A DNA stretch of 64,000 bases from Triatoma infestans (Eukaryota; Arthropoda; Insecta; Hemiptera; Reduviidae), in contig JAAEAF010003371.1 of the NCBI GenBank assembly GCA_011037195.1, forward strand, positions 31,295 through 95,294, read 5' to 3'. The stretch's first letter is position 1; every line of letters starts with the position of its first letter. The notes beneath the pieces are model-generated. The model was given only the letters and a program-made list of their open reading frames with translations, was not told the origin of the DNA and ran no database searches. Both the position numbers and the translations under genes were made by a program. Shown here piece by piece: positions 1-11,430 of the stretch.

Positions 1-130
1 TGACAATTAATTATGGTGTGGGGTGGGATAAGTTTGGAGGTTCGCACCGAGTTAATTGTTGTTGAAATTGGGGCAATGACCGCTGCTTGGTATGTTGCAG
101 AAGTTCAGACATACCGTTTTTCTATGCTGG
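1..130 (+). pseudogene. Tc1-like transposase fragment
   Basis: The frame starting near position 13 reads VWGGIS, then a short gap, RTEL, then an A-M-T-A-A-W-Y stretch ending in E-V. This is the central block of Tc1 transposases, which cut and paste Tc1/mariner DNA elements. The match fades after about position 130, where the frame runs into AT-rich sequence. The window edge cuts the upstream part, so element length and terminal repeats cannot be judged. Only about 35 residues are recognisable and the catalytic triad cannot be scored, so this is a relic. Confidence 0.5.
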
Positions 131-227
131 GAGAGTTTCATGCTAAGACCACATACCATAAACTACTAAAACATAAGAAAATAACAAAGCTTCAAAATAG
201 TAACACTTAACAAATCCAAAATAATGA

Positions 228-290
228 AGCATGCTACGATGGATAAAATCATATATGTTATCCCAGCATTGCGGTCCCAACTACATATTC
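228..290 (-). repeat. Family B inverted-repeat remnant (one end only)
   Basis: Contains GCATGCTACGATGGATAAAA followed by an A-T-G-T-T-A-T-C-C stretch and CAGCATTGCGG. This matches the outer end of family B elements at 37385-37436 and, inverted, 62460-62515. No hammerhead core is present. Confidence 0.5.
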
Positions 291-2027
291 AACTTAACAA
301 AAGATTCCAATATATATTACTTTTATTTTACATCCATCAAACAACGCTCTTCGTACTTTACTGTTTTTAAATAATTCAATAATTACTCAGTACTTCGGTA
401 ATTAAAACAAAAAATCTTAATTATCTAGAAAAATGTTTGAAAATACATTTTCAAGATTGTTCATAACTTTCATTAAATGTAAGATTCTGTTACGAAAGTG
501 TAAGAACATTCCGATCCTTGTAATATTTAACAAACTAAATGAAATGACATTTCATTCATTGCATAGCATTTGAAAAGTGCACAGAAACATGTTCATTGCA
601 GTTATTAGTTTACTTTTACTTCTTCCCATATTTAAACATATACACGAAAGAGCACTTAAGAGAGTAAAATACTAGACAATAGTAATTAGTATTCGCAGCA
701 TGCAACAACTTGATAGAATGAATTATGGCTAGAAAGTTGTACATAATACTTATAGGACTAACCAACCCATCTGAATTCAAAATTACTATTTTGTTTGTCA
801 GAAATACTGATTTGCATTTTTTGTTTGTTCTATATTTTGTCATTTTTTTTTTTTAAAAAGAAACAAATTTTAAATACATTCTATAGATTTTTATTCCAAG
901 GTTAACTTAAGAAACTAGAGCCCACATTATATTGTTAAATGTTAGTCAAACAACGATGTCTTAAATAAGAAACGTCCTAGTTTCTGCTGAAAACATTGGA
1001 ATTTACTGAATAAACAACAATTTAGACCACTGATTCCCAAAATGGGCCCTCATGGGCGGGGGGGGGGGCTGGGTGGAGAAGATTCGAGAGGCAATAGTGA
1101 AATTGGAAAGAATAAAGAAAGAGGGTAAGATAATATTTTAAAAAAACTGTTGATACGTTTCATGAAGTAGAGGGTGATTAGGTACTTTAGTTTCCTTATA
1201 AACATACAAAGCGTAAGTTGTAACAGATTAGTAGTCAAGTCTGCTGACAGCTCTCATGAGGCAGACAAGCACGTCGTGAAAATCCAGCATGTATTGGCAG
1301 ATTTGTTATGTAATTACTTCTTTACAATACAATACTATAAATAGACGACATTATGACATCAAAATAATTGTGATAAAAGCGTAGAATTTTTCTAATTCTA
1401 TATGTTCTATCAACAATATGATACAATTATAATCCTTAAGTTGATTATAGTAATCCTCAATTATGTGTTGTTCCTATAACTGACTAGTACTGTTAGTGTT
1501 CTGTTCTTCATCTACTTCATGTAATCAAGGAGTATATATATCCATTACAACTATATACATTTTATTACCTTTCCTGTGAATTCTTTTATTATCAATAATT
1601 ACTATTGACAGAATTATCATTTTTGTTGATTAAAACAACTTTTAGACTATAATTTACTTTATTTTCTAAACACAAATTGTTAGAATATTCTATCCCGAAC
1701 CCAGGTAATTAATTAAAAAATATATATATTCATTGTATTTAAACTTGAATTCTAAAAAAAAAAGTCTCTCCATATATTTTACTTTATTTTAATTAACGAA
1801 CTGAAATTATTGTAATAGTTATCACTTTTTCGTTAATTAAGGTTCATTAAGTTAAACCATTTGTTTTGAATAATTAACAATAATATATGACTTACTATTA
1901 ATATATTACAGAAAAACAAATTTTTTCCTTTATTTCTGCACCGGTGAAATTATGTGACAAGTATTTGCAAGTAAAACTACTGAATAAGATTTGAATATGT
2001 AATTGGGTCTGCGAATATATATAGTGT
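291..2027. other. AT-rich DNA, no gene seen
   Basis: Long AT-rich stretch with short homopolymer runs and a 10-G run near 1058. The open frames at 616-843 and 1050-1238 are short, low in complexity and match nothing I recognise. Confidence 0.5.
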
Positions 2028-2118
2028 TACCCGCCATAGTATACTTCATTTTGCTGGTTTCGGATATTCATCAATAGGTGTCAAGCATACAACGATGGAT
2101 AAAAATCATAGGTACTCA
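2028..2118 (-). repeat. Degenerate family B arm
   Basis: Contains TTTTGCTGGTTTCGGATATT (complement of the family B G-A-A-A-C-C core) and then CATACAACGATGGATAAAAA. Compare intact arms near 62519-62556. The C-U-G-A-U-G-A part is lost. Confidence 0.4.
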
Positions 2119-2974
2119 ATAAGGTGGGTTATTTTTAAACACTGAGGATTCGAGATGTTATATTCGAGATCAGGGTTGCATTCTAATTCAGAGAATTGGT
2201 TTACATTCATGTCGGGAGTTGGGAACAATATTATATATTTTCTGAACCTTAATTTATTATTGTTATAATGATTTTAAAAATGTTAAAATAAGAATTTAAG
2301 GTAATTATGCAGAAGCAGTCCCCCAAGATGGCCGACCACTAAATTTGCGAACCTTCTCACTCCCACTCTTCTATCACTCATGTGCTGGGTTAAATACTTC
2401 GATTATGTATATATCGAATTCTTTTCTTCTTATTAATGTTAATTTCATATATAAAATTTTCTACAATAATTCTTTTTTTTCCCTTTTTTTAAGCATTAAC
2501 ATTTTTTTTAATAAACTATTTGCATGTTTTACAATTATTTCATAATTATTTTCTCTTTAAACCCTACATCCAACTTGGCACATTATTTCCAGGACTTCCC
2601 TTAGAAAATTGACTTAGAAAGACTATCTTCCTCATACAAGTATATAATTTTTGGTAGTTTTATATTATTTTTCTAAACTTGTTGAATTACAATTTAAAAA
2701 GTTATTTTATTTAGATTGTCATCTTAGCGAGTATTGAAACCCATCTTACACGTGAAAATTAAATGCTTTGGTTTGAACTGATGGAATAGATTGACTAAAA
2801 TATGCTATTTTATCAACACTATCGTCTTTTTTCTTTAATTTCCTAAGTCTGCAAAATTATGTCAAATAATTGTAATGATTTAATTCGATTTATTCTGCAT
2901 TTTATTTTTGTAAATGCTTATTATAATGAAGCTATTGAAGTTAAATTACTAACAATTATTGTTTTTAAATGCAG
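2119..2974. other. AT-rich DNA, possibly intron
   Basis: No repeat family recognised. A small GC-richer patch follows an AG at 2311-2312 and reads K-Q-S-P-K-M-A-D-H then stop; it could be an alternative exon but the support is thin. The 3' part (2947-2974) holds the branch point and acceptor described for the next feature. Confidence 0.35.
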
Positions 2975-3088
2975 CTCATTTATCCTGGTGATCGGTCACC
3001 AAATAAAAAAGCGACACGCGCCGAGCAACATACCTCAAAGGTGGTGTGGAAAACTGTTGCCAAAAAGATTGCTAAATTATTTTACTAG
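2975..3088 (+). CDS. Candidate 3'-terminal coding exon of an unidentified host gene
   Basis: After the acceptor TTTTTAAATGCAG an open phase runs 37 codons to TAG at 3086-3088. It reads LIYPGDRSPNKKATRAEQ, then H-T-S-K-V-V-W-K-T-V-A-K-K-I-A-K-L-F-Y. A perfect TACTAAC branch-point sequence lies at 2947-2953, 21 bases upstream of the acceptor AG. The exon is clearly more GC-rich than its flanks and uses G/C third positions (GGT, CGG, GCG, CGC, GCC, GTG), as expected for selected coding sequence. A polyadenylation signal AATAAA is at 3600-3605. The product would have a lysine-rich C-terminus; I do not recognise the family. The upstream exon is not identified and may lie outside the window. Confidence 0.42.
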   Translation, partial: LIYPGDRSPNKKATRAEQHTSKVVWKTVAKKIAKLFY

Positions 3089-3620
3089 TTGCAGTAGGTG
3101 TAACAAGGCGATAAGTAATCGTAAATGAGATTATCGATGTTTTGGAGTTTGTAGTGACTGTGATATAATTACCGAATTTAATTTAAATACAAGATTTACT
3201 TTTAATATTAACTTACTATATTTCAGCAATTTTTAATTAAAATGTTAACATTTGTTGAATTGAAAGATCATCACACTTGGTTGATTTATCTAACTAATCT
3301 ATAAATTTAAATCGAGGAAGGTAAAACAATGGTTACTGAAGAACGCTACGTTTGATACTATACTGTTTATAAACTAATGTGTAATTCTGTTGTATAATTC
3401 GTGTATCTGTTTTATTAAGCTGTTTAAAGCAAAAGATTACTGTGTACTGAAGGATTTGTATTCTTTCTAACAATCTGAAATATAGTGAATGTTAATTAAA
3501 AGCTGCATTCTATTCTAATGTACCAAAAACATTGTGGATGTGATTTAACACTTGGATTAACGAACAATAATCTCTACAGTGTAAAAAAATGTTTTAATCA
3601 ATAAAGATTAAAAGTCAATT
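3089..3620 (+). other. Possible 3' UTR of the candidate exon
   Basis: AT-rich, with no repeat family recognised. It ends at an AATAAA signal (3600-3605) about 510 bases after the stop. The assignment depends entirely on the exon at 2975-3088. Confidence 0.3.
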
Positions 3621-3861
3621 CTATGTTGCCATCTTTAAATAAAAAAAAATTTTAGGATTTAATAGAATCATAATATAGAACTGAAATATAATAATTAAGG
3701 TAAGTCATTTGTTTTAACATTTCTAAAAGTAATACAACACTAAATAAAACTTCAACAAAACATAATATCAGACACACTAAGCTTTCATTAACCTAAAATT
3801 CTATAACCTTTTACTGAAGGTAACCTTCTCTATTTTCATTAACCAGACACATTCTCTAAAC

Positions 3862-4100
3862 ATATGTACTTACTCGTTGTGGTGGTTGGTTCCGCAGAGC
3901 TGGAAAGCATCAGAGACATTTTCCGTGATAGCCTGCTTCATTTTGTGGTCATCGACCGGTTTCGGGCGTTCGCCTCTTTCAGGGATGCGTTTTTCAGACA
4001 GTGTGACAACACAGACTTGCATAGAGCATCGACCGAAACCGGTCGATGACCACAAAATGAAGCAGGTTACGACGGAAAATGTCTCTGATATGTACTTACT
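3862..4100. repeat. Family A inverted-repeat insertion with 13-bp target duplication
   Basis: Two arms of about 60 bp in opposite orientation (3909-3968 and 4032-4089) share CAGAGACATTTTCCGT and GTGGTCATCGACCGGTTTCG. ATATGTACTTACT occurs at 3862-3874 and again at 4088-4100, a direct duplication consistent with target-primed insertion. The left arm begins with the family end box GGTTCCGCAGAGCTGG. Both hammerhead cores are broken here: the minus-strand copy reads CTGAAAG instead of CTGATGA, and the plus copy has lost that segment. Confidence 0.7.
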
Positions 4101-4104
4101 TGTT

Positions 4105-5099
4105 TATATAACTTTTTTTAAATACCCATATAAACAATTATTTTTGGAATTCTGAATTTATTTCAAATAATGTCTCTTGCCACCAGAACTATTATAGCAT
4201 TGGTTTAAGATCTTATTAGAATTTATGTGTAATAATTTATAGGTATAATAAATTTGCATCCATAAAGGACCCCTGGGGATCGCTATCATTATTCTAATTA
4301 TAAATACATTTATATAGAATTAGATTTAGGCCCTAGTAATTGCGTTATGTTTCAATTAATTCATATGGCAATTATCCTAATAGTATTGACATTTAGAACT
4401 ATATCACTAAAACTATGATTTCTTTGTAACTATCTTCATTGATTTTATTTTAACGTTTTTCTTTGTTTTTATTGTTAATAATAAAAGAAATAGCATTGAG
4501 TTTTGTATGTTTGTTTGTCTGTTAAAAAGTTGTATTTAATTAGAACACCTTCACCGACGGGTATATAACACCTTAAATATTGTTTTATATCCACAAAGCT
4601 TAACGCTGACTACTTGCTTGGATTTAACTTGTTCTATCCATAAAAAATAAAGAGTACATTTAAGATTTCTCTCACAACATTTGCATTTGAATATTTTGAA
4701 TTTATGTCATAATAAATGTTTTTTTGTTATTTATAACTATAAGAAGTTGTCGATTTCTAAAAAAATAAATTTTAATTTAAAATAAAGATAAATATTCATC
4801 TGTTTGCGATGAAAGGATGAAATTTTGTAATGATTTAATTAGGCATATTTTCACACATTATTTCTAAAACAACCTTCGTTACTAGCAAGTATTTTAAAAA
4901 TACTATATATTTTAAAAATTATATAAGAATCAATCAGTAATGTCTTTCGGTAGACCGATTGGCATGATTGACCGGTCGTTGCCATGACAATCGGGCGGTT
5001 TATTTTGACCAATATTCTTCCGCCAAAATTTTCCCCTCCTCGGTATGGGTAACCTTCTTTTGCTCTCTGTTTGTAGATATATTCATGCTTTATTATTTT
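4105..5099. other. AT-rich DNA, no gene seen
   Basis: No coding frame or repeat family recognised. A GC-richer patch at 4945-5045 (with several CGG and CCG words) precedes the LINE and may be its 5' UTR. Confidence 0.4.
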
Positions 5100-5924
5100 T
5101 TTTTTTGCATCTGTTTTGATGGGTGAGTATTGGTTATTTCCCGCTTCTGTTCATGGAGGCATTTTGTAATTGGCGTCTGTTAGATTATACATCTTCGCTT
5201 CTGCTAAATTCAGCTCACGACTCAAACATATTAGTATTAGCAACTAATATGACGCTGATTGAGGGTGATGGTTTTAAATGTTCTGTTTGTAAAAAAGGTG
5301 ATATTCGTGAAAATATTGTTTCATGTGGTGGTAAATATGGTATATGGTAATATGATTCACCTACAATGTTTGGAAATAAAACAAAATGAAAAGAAGACAC
5401 TATAGGAGTTTAAGCGACTGTATTGGCTATGTTGTAATTATGACAAAGTAAACGTAAGTGTTTTCACTGAAAATTTTGTTAGAAATATGATGATGACTAT
5501 TACTTCCTAAATTAAGGAAGTAAAAGATCTGAAACAGAAAAGAGACAACAATACTGAGGCAGCTAGCTCATGCGATTGTACTCCTTTGTCATCGACCATA
5601 AGCGACGAAGTGTTATATGTGAGCGAGAATCAAAAGGTATTAAGAAAGGAACTGGATGTAATTAAAATTATAAATACACAAAGGAAAGAAGAATGTCTCT
5701 CTACTAATTCTAATGAGTATCACTTTGAAAACATAACCTCTCGACGAGGAAAATACTCAAAACTTAACTCAATAAATAAAATAAAAGAAGTAAATGTATT
5801 ACAGGATGAATTATATAACTGCAGCATGTCTGAATTGACTCCTATTGACTAATATTAAATCCTATACAGCAGCTGTGGGCGCCAGTTCTGTCAAAATGCG
5901 AGTGTTGATATCGGTAAAGAAGAG

Positions 5925-6146
5925 TTGTGGACAGTAGTGAAGCCCAAAAAGACATTTGAAAGGAAAATCATAGTTGGAAATTCTCAGAATTCTACAAAAT
6001 TAATCGGTGTAAAAAAAGGTTGGCTACACCTTGGAAAATTAAAAGAAGGAACAACAATGGAAGATGCTGAGACCTTTCTATTAAAATATTTTCCAGGAAT
6101 AAATGTTTCAGTAAGTAAATTGGAATCCAAAGGAAGAAACTCTTAG
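5925..6146 (+). pseudogene. LINE ORF1 C-terminal domain fragment
   Basis: Reads KKGWLHLGKLKEGTTMEDAE, then F-L-L-K-Y-F-P-G-I. Known LINE ORF1 proteins of arthropod CR1/Jockey-like elements have a domain with the pattern L-x-I-G-x-L-x-x-G-T-T-x-x-D near the C-terminus, likely an RNA-binding or chaperone domain of the ORF1 particle. The preceding block (5586-5852) is lysine- and glutamate-rich and may be the coiled-coil part. A stop follows at 6144-6146, but similar residues continue (S-F-R-L-G-V-D-Y-H). Confidence 0.55.
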
Positions 6147-6296
6147 TTTCAGGCTTGGAGTGGACTACCACTCAAAGAATGCACTCTTGGAGCGTGATGT
6201 CTGACTCTATAATGTTACTCTGAGACTTGTCTTTTCCCTCGACGATTAACTTCTATTATAACTACAAATCTGAGCCAAGTTAAAGGTAATAACATC

Positions 6297-6900
6297 ATGC
6301 ATCAGAATATACAGGATTTAGGCAATAAGTTAGCACAGGTAGAAGATATTCTAAACTCCAATGACTATGACATCTTATGTCTATCAGAGCACTGGTTGGT
6401 CACAAATAAAATTGATAAATATGTTCCCAGAGGCTACTGTCTGGCTCTGCCTTCTATCGAGCCAAGGCTATACATGGTGGAGTTGTAATTTATGTAAAAA
6501 AAAATTGCTGCAATTTTAAAGTTCTAGAGAGAATCAACTGTTTATCGGTGGGATAACTGCTATTGAAATTCAAAATATCATAATTGTTATTATATACCGA
6601 CTGTGATATGTTTGTTAATATTATAGATAATTTATTTAATTACATTGTTAAAACTAAGAAATAGGCTGTGGTCGTAGGAGATTTTAATATTAATATTTTA
6701 GTTAGTAATAAGTTAGTCTTAGATTCCAAAAATACCTGCTATAGTTATGGTTTTTTTATTACTATCAGTGAATGAACTAGGTTAAATTCGTGTCTAGATA
6801 ATATTGTTACAAATGTTAATTCAGATCAATGTCAAATTGGTGTAAAGAATTATCATGTGAGTGATCATCTCTGCCAATGGATTAAAATTTATTATGAACA
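6297..6900 (+). pseudogene. LINE apurinic-like endonuclease relic
   Basis: Opens with HQNIQDLGNKLAQVEDIL and then YDILCLSEHWL, the classic N-terminal block of APE-type endonucleases of non-LTR elements. After frame breaks there follow V-V-V-G-D-F-N-I-N (the G-D-F-N box, about 6670-6700) and V-S-D-H-L (6855-6870), the C-terminal S-D-H catalytic box. This enzyme nicks target DNA to prime reverse transcription. Several stops interrupt it, so it is inactive. Confidence 0.7.
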
Positions 6901-7399
6901 GCTACCTGAAGTAAGAGAAAAAATGTAAACATTACCTGGGTAAAATCAAAGAAAGAGGAGTATCTTCTATTATTTAATTACTTACTCCTTATGAGAACTG
7001 GGAATCCTTATTACCATCTGGTGATATAGAAGAGGTTTTCCACGCATTTATTTTTATTCTAGTTAGTTCTATTTTAATTATTGTTTTCCAGAAGTACCAG
7101 TGTTAAAAGAAAAATCCATGGTATTCAAAAGACTTAAAGCGTCAGAGAGAAATATTGGACTTAATGTATGATGTAGTAAAAACTGTTATAAAAACTAACT
7201 GTAACTGACTGTTATAAAAAATTCAAGAAAACATACAGAAAAAGTGTGCAAAAAGAATTGATAACGGTAAGTTCTTTATAAATTCGGAAAATAAGAATAA
7301 AGCTGCTTGGAAGATTATTAATGGAAATAAGAAAATGAATAATAATATTACAATTTAAGCAGAGAAGTTTAATAATCATTTTCTGAAGGTTTCAGGATC

Positions 7400-8230
7400 T
7401 ACCTCTTCAATGAAGGATAATTCATGTAGCAGTGTTGCATATCATCAGAAATTATGTTCTAATGAATTTAAAATGAGTGAAGTAAGTGAGGAGAATGTGC
7501 TCAAAGTGGTAAAAGAAATGAAGGGTAAGAAAAGTGCTGATCATTTTGGTTTTTCCCATTATTTTATTAAAAAAACAATACATTCTTATATAAGAATCTT
7601 GACGAATTTCATAAATCGCTGTAGGTATCAAAGAAGGTAGCTTCCCTAAAGTTCTAAAAATTTCTATACCTATGTTTAAAAAAAGACAGTAATGATGTAC
7701 ATAACTATCGACCAATATTATTGGTTTCGGTTTTATCGAAAATAATAGCGAAGCAACTGTTGAAATATCTGGAAGACTATAACATAATTAGGAAGTCTCA
7801 CTTTGGATATAGAAAAAATTACAACGCTGTTGATGCCATAATTAATTTTGTGGAAGAAATAGTAGAGGGCATGGAGAACAAGGAAACAAGGAAATTTCCT
7901 TTTATGATCTGGGTAGGACGTTTGATATGGTGTCTCATGAGTTACTGCTTCTGAAATTGAAATACTACGGTATTAAGGGAATTAGTTGGAATTCCTTTGA
8001 AGAATATTTAACGGGCAGAACTCAGTATGTTTATTATAATAACCAATATTCTGAGCATACGTAACAATATCGATATAAACTTACCTTCAAAAAGACGGAC
8101 AAAATCTGCAGTAATTGCAAATATGTCCGCGTGGATATATAATAAAATTCCAAATGAATTAAGGCAGATGGATTACCTCCAATTTAAAAAAAATTATGAA
8201 CCCCTCCTTAATAAAGAAATGTTTTTATAA
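7400..8230 (+). pseudogene. LINE reverse transcriptase relic with internal deletion
   Basis: Readable blocks include VVKEMKGKKSADHFGFSHYF, then R-P-I-L-L-V-S-V-L-S-K-I near 7710-7745, SHFGYRKNYNAVDAI and the tail NKIPNELRQMDYLQFKKNYE. These are RT motifs 0 to 2 and the post-RT tail. The palm motifs between about 8030 and 8060 are missing, so the piece is an internally deleted copy. Frames shift near 7640 and 7950. Confidence 0.65.
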
Positions 8231-8245
8231 CATGAAGTGGGCGGT

Positions 8246-8716
8246 AGAAGATTTTAAAATAAACTGAATTAAAAGTAAAGTATACCATTGAGTTTTGTTT
8301 ATTGTTATTGGTGTAAAGTTCCTTGTCAGTGATCACTGCTGTACATTCTTGTATGTGAAGTAAGTTTTTTTTGACGAGCCTATTATATTTGTAAGTGATG
8401 TATACAGGCAAATAAAATATATAATATCTTATCATGACTCATTTACGACTCAAAACGGTCAAACAAAAGTTAAACGAAACTTAAGTGTCTGAACCCCTGA
8501 TGATATCTAATCAGAAAATGAATGTTCCCAGGCTAGTGACTAAATCAGATATTAAGTCTTGGATTCGCAGCAAAGCACAGGCTTGCTAGAGAAATATCAC
8601 TTGCCAGAAACGCAAGCGAAAGAGTTCAATAGGGAATCCTCACACGAGCTTACCAGTACCGCATTTGGGCTTAAGGATTATGGTGGTTTTTGTTTTTTTC
8701 GTTTTTTTAATTGTAT
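8246..8716. other. AT-rich DNA, no gene seen
   Basis: Nothing recognised, apart from a T-rich run (8685-8710) next to the following SINE. Confidence 0.4.
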
Positions 8717-8958
8717 GCGGGGAGGGACCTAGCTCTATGCTATCCAAAGCCCTTCTGGGTCCATATAGCTATCCCCAAAGTTCGGAGCCTTCTCAGTGCA
8801 CTGCCGGCTTCCGGACAGTGTTCTCTCGTTACAGACAACACTGTCCATCACCGGACAATGAGCTGTAAGAAGATCCTAGGAAGAAAAAAATCTAAGGGCA
8901 GCAGCTGGACTCGAACCCGGGACCGCCGCATTGCTAGTCCAGCGCGTTATTATGGTGG
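8717..8958 (-). mobile_element. tRNA-derived SINE (family S1), minus strand
   Basis: On the minus strand the head contains a polymerase III B box GGTTCGAGTCC (complement at about 8909-8924) preceded by GCGCTGGACTAGCAATGCGG. The A box is eroded. The body holds C-T-G-T-C-C-G-G hairpin words, and the 3' end (8717-8785) matches the 3' tail of the LINE at 24296-24365. Confidence 0.7.
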
Positions 8959-9287
8959 GTTTGCAAGTCGGGCACTATAAGCTCAGGAAGCATATGAGCC
9001 TGTTAGATCTTGCCATAATTGTTAGAGCCTGCAATGGTCTTTGCAGGTTTCACTTGATTGAAGAAAAGACAACACCACTGTCCTCTGCGATTGCGAGTGC
9101 TTGGAAAGAGCGTGATTCGGCTGGGCTAGGCCGTGAATCGCCCGCGGCAACGAGCTTTTCGGAGGCCCATATCAATCGGGATTGAGGCCCAGCTGAGCCA
9201 GAGGTTAACTTACGTCAGCAATCGTGGGCGAAGCCGATAACGAACATACTTTACTACATATTAGTCATATTACTGTATGAAATAAAA
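8959..9287. other. GC-richer unclassified stretch
   Basis: From 8985 to 9240 the base composition rises and contains CCCGCGGCAACGAGC and nearby GC words. The open frame 8931-9185 covers it but starts inside the SINE. I do not recognise it; it may be the edge of an older repeat. Confidence 0.3.
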
Positions 9288-9378
9288 TCCACGGTCAAAA
9301 TCGGGAATCGAACTCAGTACCAATACACCTCAGCCTGGTGGTCCATGCCAGTATCATTGCACCTACCGTGGCGCCTTA
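9288..9378 (-). repeat. Possible tRNA-derived SINE remnant
   Basis: The minus strand reads GAGTTCGATTCCCGA, a B-box-like word, preceded by GGCGCCACGGTAGGTG. A short piece of the same sequence (TCGTGGCGCCTAG) occurs at 39158-39170. The body is too short to classify. Confidence 0.35.
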
Positions 9379-10011
9379 CACACGTATATATTATTTAGGT
9401 TACGTATGCTCAAGCTCATATAGAATTAAATAAGTTAACTTTTTTAAATAGCATTGCTGTCATTTCTAATTAAATGCGTTTTAGAAATATAATAGATTTT
9501 AGAAAAAAAAAAAATAATAATAATAATAATAGTAACTAGTCCTTAAACATTGCACTAATCACTTGGATAAACATTAATTTTCCAAATTATTTACAATTGG
9601 TAGGTAGCAATTTTTGGTTTCTACGTTTATCACTGTAAAGATACACTGTAAGATAAGTCTGACATCATTTTAAATTTGTACATAAAACTACTGTATAAAA
9701 GAGTAATTGGAGAAATATGGTGGAACTTATTTACAAAATCTAATATTTAACTTATCTCAATATAAATAGGTCATTCTCGAATTGCTTAACAGCTTATGAT
9801 GAAATAATCAATGTACTTTTTCTTAAAAACAATAACTACTTTTTATGTTCGATTTTAATTTGTATTAATCTATAATCAGTATCTATTAATTAATTTACAT
9901 ATCTAATGGTTACATCTAACTATAATGGATCCTGTTCCTATTTGACAATGAATAAACTGACCTTTTTAAGTGTTCATAGTAAAATGTTCAGTAATCTAAA
10001 ATATATAAAAA
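9379..10011. other. AT-rich DNA, no gene seen
   Basis: Contains a short ATA/AAT microsatellite near 9505-9530. No coding potential recognised. Confidence 0.4.
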
Positions 10012-10992
10012 AAAAACTGATATGAAACACTCACACAATTTTCTCTTACTCTTGTTTCAAAATTGTAATTGACAAATTTTATAGTTAGTGTGTCAAATTT
10101 AATGTAATTCATCGAAAACTCTGAAAAAAACTGATCATTAAAAGCGCACTTCCGGTTTACTAATTTTCTTGAAACTCGGTATTTTTGGCCATCTATTTAT
10201 TTCTAATTAATTTTGTTTGGATGGTAGATAGAATTGTATAATCAACTATGATAGCACTTTAGAGAAAAACACTAACCCCAACCCCACCCCCAAAAGCCCC
10301 CTTAAATGACTTTATCAGAAGAAATGTTCCATATAAAAATTGTAGCACCTAATATGTGTGTAGTTCACATACTTAATTTACAGAAAATCGTTGGAGCCGT
10401 TTTCGAGAAAATACCAGAAAACTGAAAAATATATTTCAGTAAAAACGCACTTCCGGTCATCCGTTTTTTTTTCAAACTCGGAATTTCAACAACTCATTTA
10501 ATTCTAATTAATATTGTTTAAGATGACAGAATTGTATAATAAACTGAAATAACACTAGTGGAAAAAATCTAACCTCACCCTTCCGCCTAAAAGTATCCTT
10601 AAATGAATTTTTCCAGTGAAATGTTTCATATAAAAGTTGTAGATTTTTGCATGTGTAGTTGATATAATAAGTTTGTAGAAAATTGTCGGAGCCATTTTTT
10701 AAGAAAATCGCAAAAAAGTGAAGGAAAAAAAAACATTCAGTAAAGTGGTACTTCTGGTTGAGCAATTTTTGACAGATGACCTACTGCCGGATTCCATGGT
10801 GATACCTTAACGAAATATCAAGCTGTTCACTCAAACACACACACACACACACACTCACAGACCATTTACTAAAAAAAACACTTTTTTAGAACTCAGGGGA
10901 CCTCAAAACAGATATTTCCGGTGAAAACTCGATATCGAAAATTTGGCACGATTACAATACTTCCTCTTACTAGGAGTAAGAGAAAGTAAAAA
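10012..10992 (+). mobile_element. HINE-like dispersed repeat, full copy 1
   Basis: Begins with a diverged TGATATGAAACACTCACAC and TTCTCTTACTC, and ends with the hairpin CTCTTACT-AGG-AGTAAGAG plus AAAGT (10972-10995). Internal units of about 300 bp each contain GCACTTCCGGT and ATAAAAGTTGTAG. A CA microsatellite lies at 10836-10854. It has no coding frame. The asymmetric inverted ends, hairpin and microsatellite suggest a non-autonomous Helentron/DINE-type element; that class is an inference. Confidence 0.7.
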
Positions 10993-11430
10993 ACCTCATT
11001 ATATGAAAGCCTAAATTAAATTCTCATTCGTTTCGCAATGTATTTATATCCATTATATAAAAACAATAAAATTAAGAATTGTTGTTTATTATATTAACCT
11101 GTCAAGGTGAATATTGTTAGAATTATTACATCATCCAGGATTCAAATATTGAAATAAAAAAAACATAACAGAATCTTTGCTTCATTATTATTACTACTAC
11201 TTATAGAGGTCCATATCACATTTTTTGCAACTTCGTGATAATAGTTATTAGTTATTTATAAACATAATAACTTATACTTTCAATTTAAATATTTTGCGCA
11301 TTAATTTATGGTCTACTTTTTGTCTTTGGTAATTTCTTCATTAAAATTATTAAACCTTATGTTAATGTTTAAATGAAAATAATTGCAATTAGCTGAAATT
11401 CTGAATTACTTACTAATAGTGTAGGCTATT
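10993..11430. other. AT-rich DNA, no gene seen
   Basis: Nothing recognised between the HINE-like copy and the next LINE. Confidence 0.4.

Larger units (their letters stand above)
5100..8245 (+). mobile_element. CR1/Jockey-like non-LTR retrotransposon relic
   Basis: An eroded but nearly full-order LINE. From 5' to 3' it holds: a cysteine-rich zinc-finger fragment near 5265-5345 (F-K-C-S-V-C-K-K-G-D, later V-S-C-G-G); an ORF1 C-terminal domain (5925-6200); an endonuclease starting near 6297; and reverse transcriptase fingers from about 7400. A final coding block at 8060-8230 matches the C-terminal tail of such elements. Many stops and frameshifts break it, and the RT palm with its Y-x-D-D motif appears deleted around 8030-8060. 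These elements copy themselves by nicking DNA and reverse transcribing at the nick. Confidence 0.75.

Noticed and set aside
3864..4155. Three overlapping open frames of 61-92 residues on both strands
   Set aside because: They are readings of a palindromic family A element; the codon content follows the inverted repeat.
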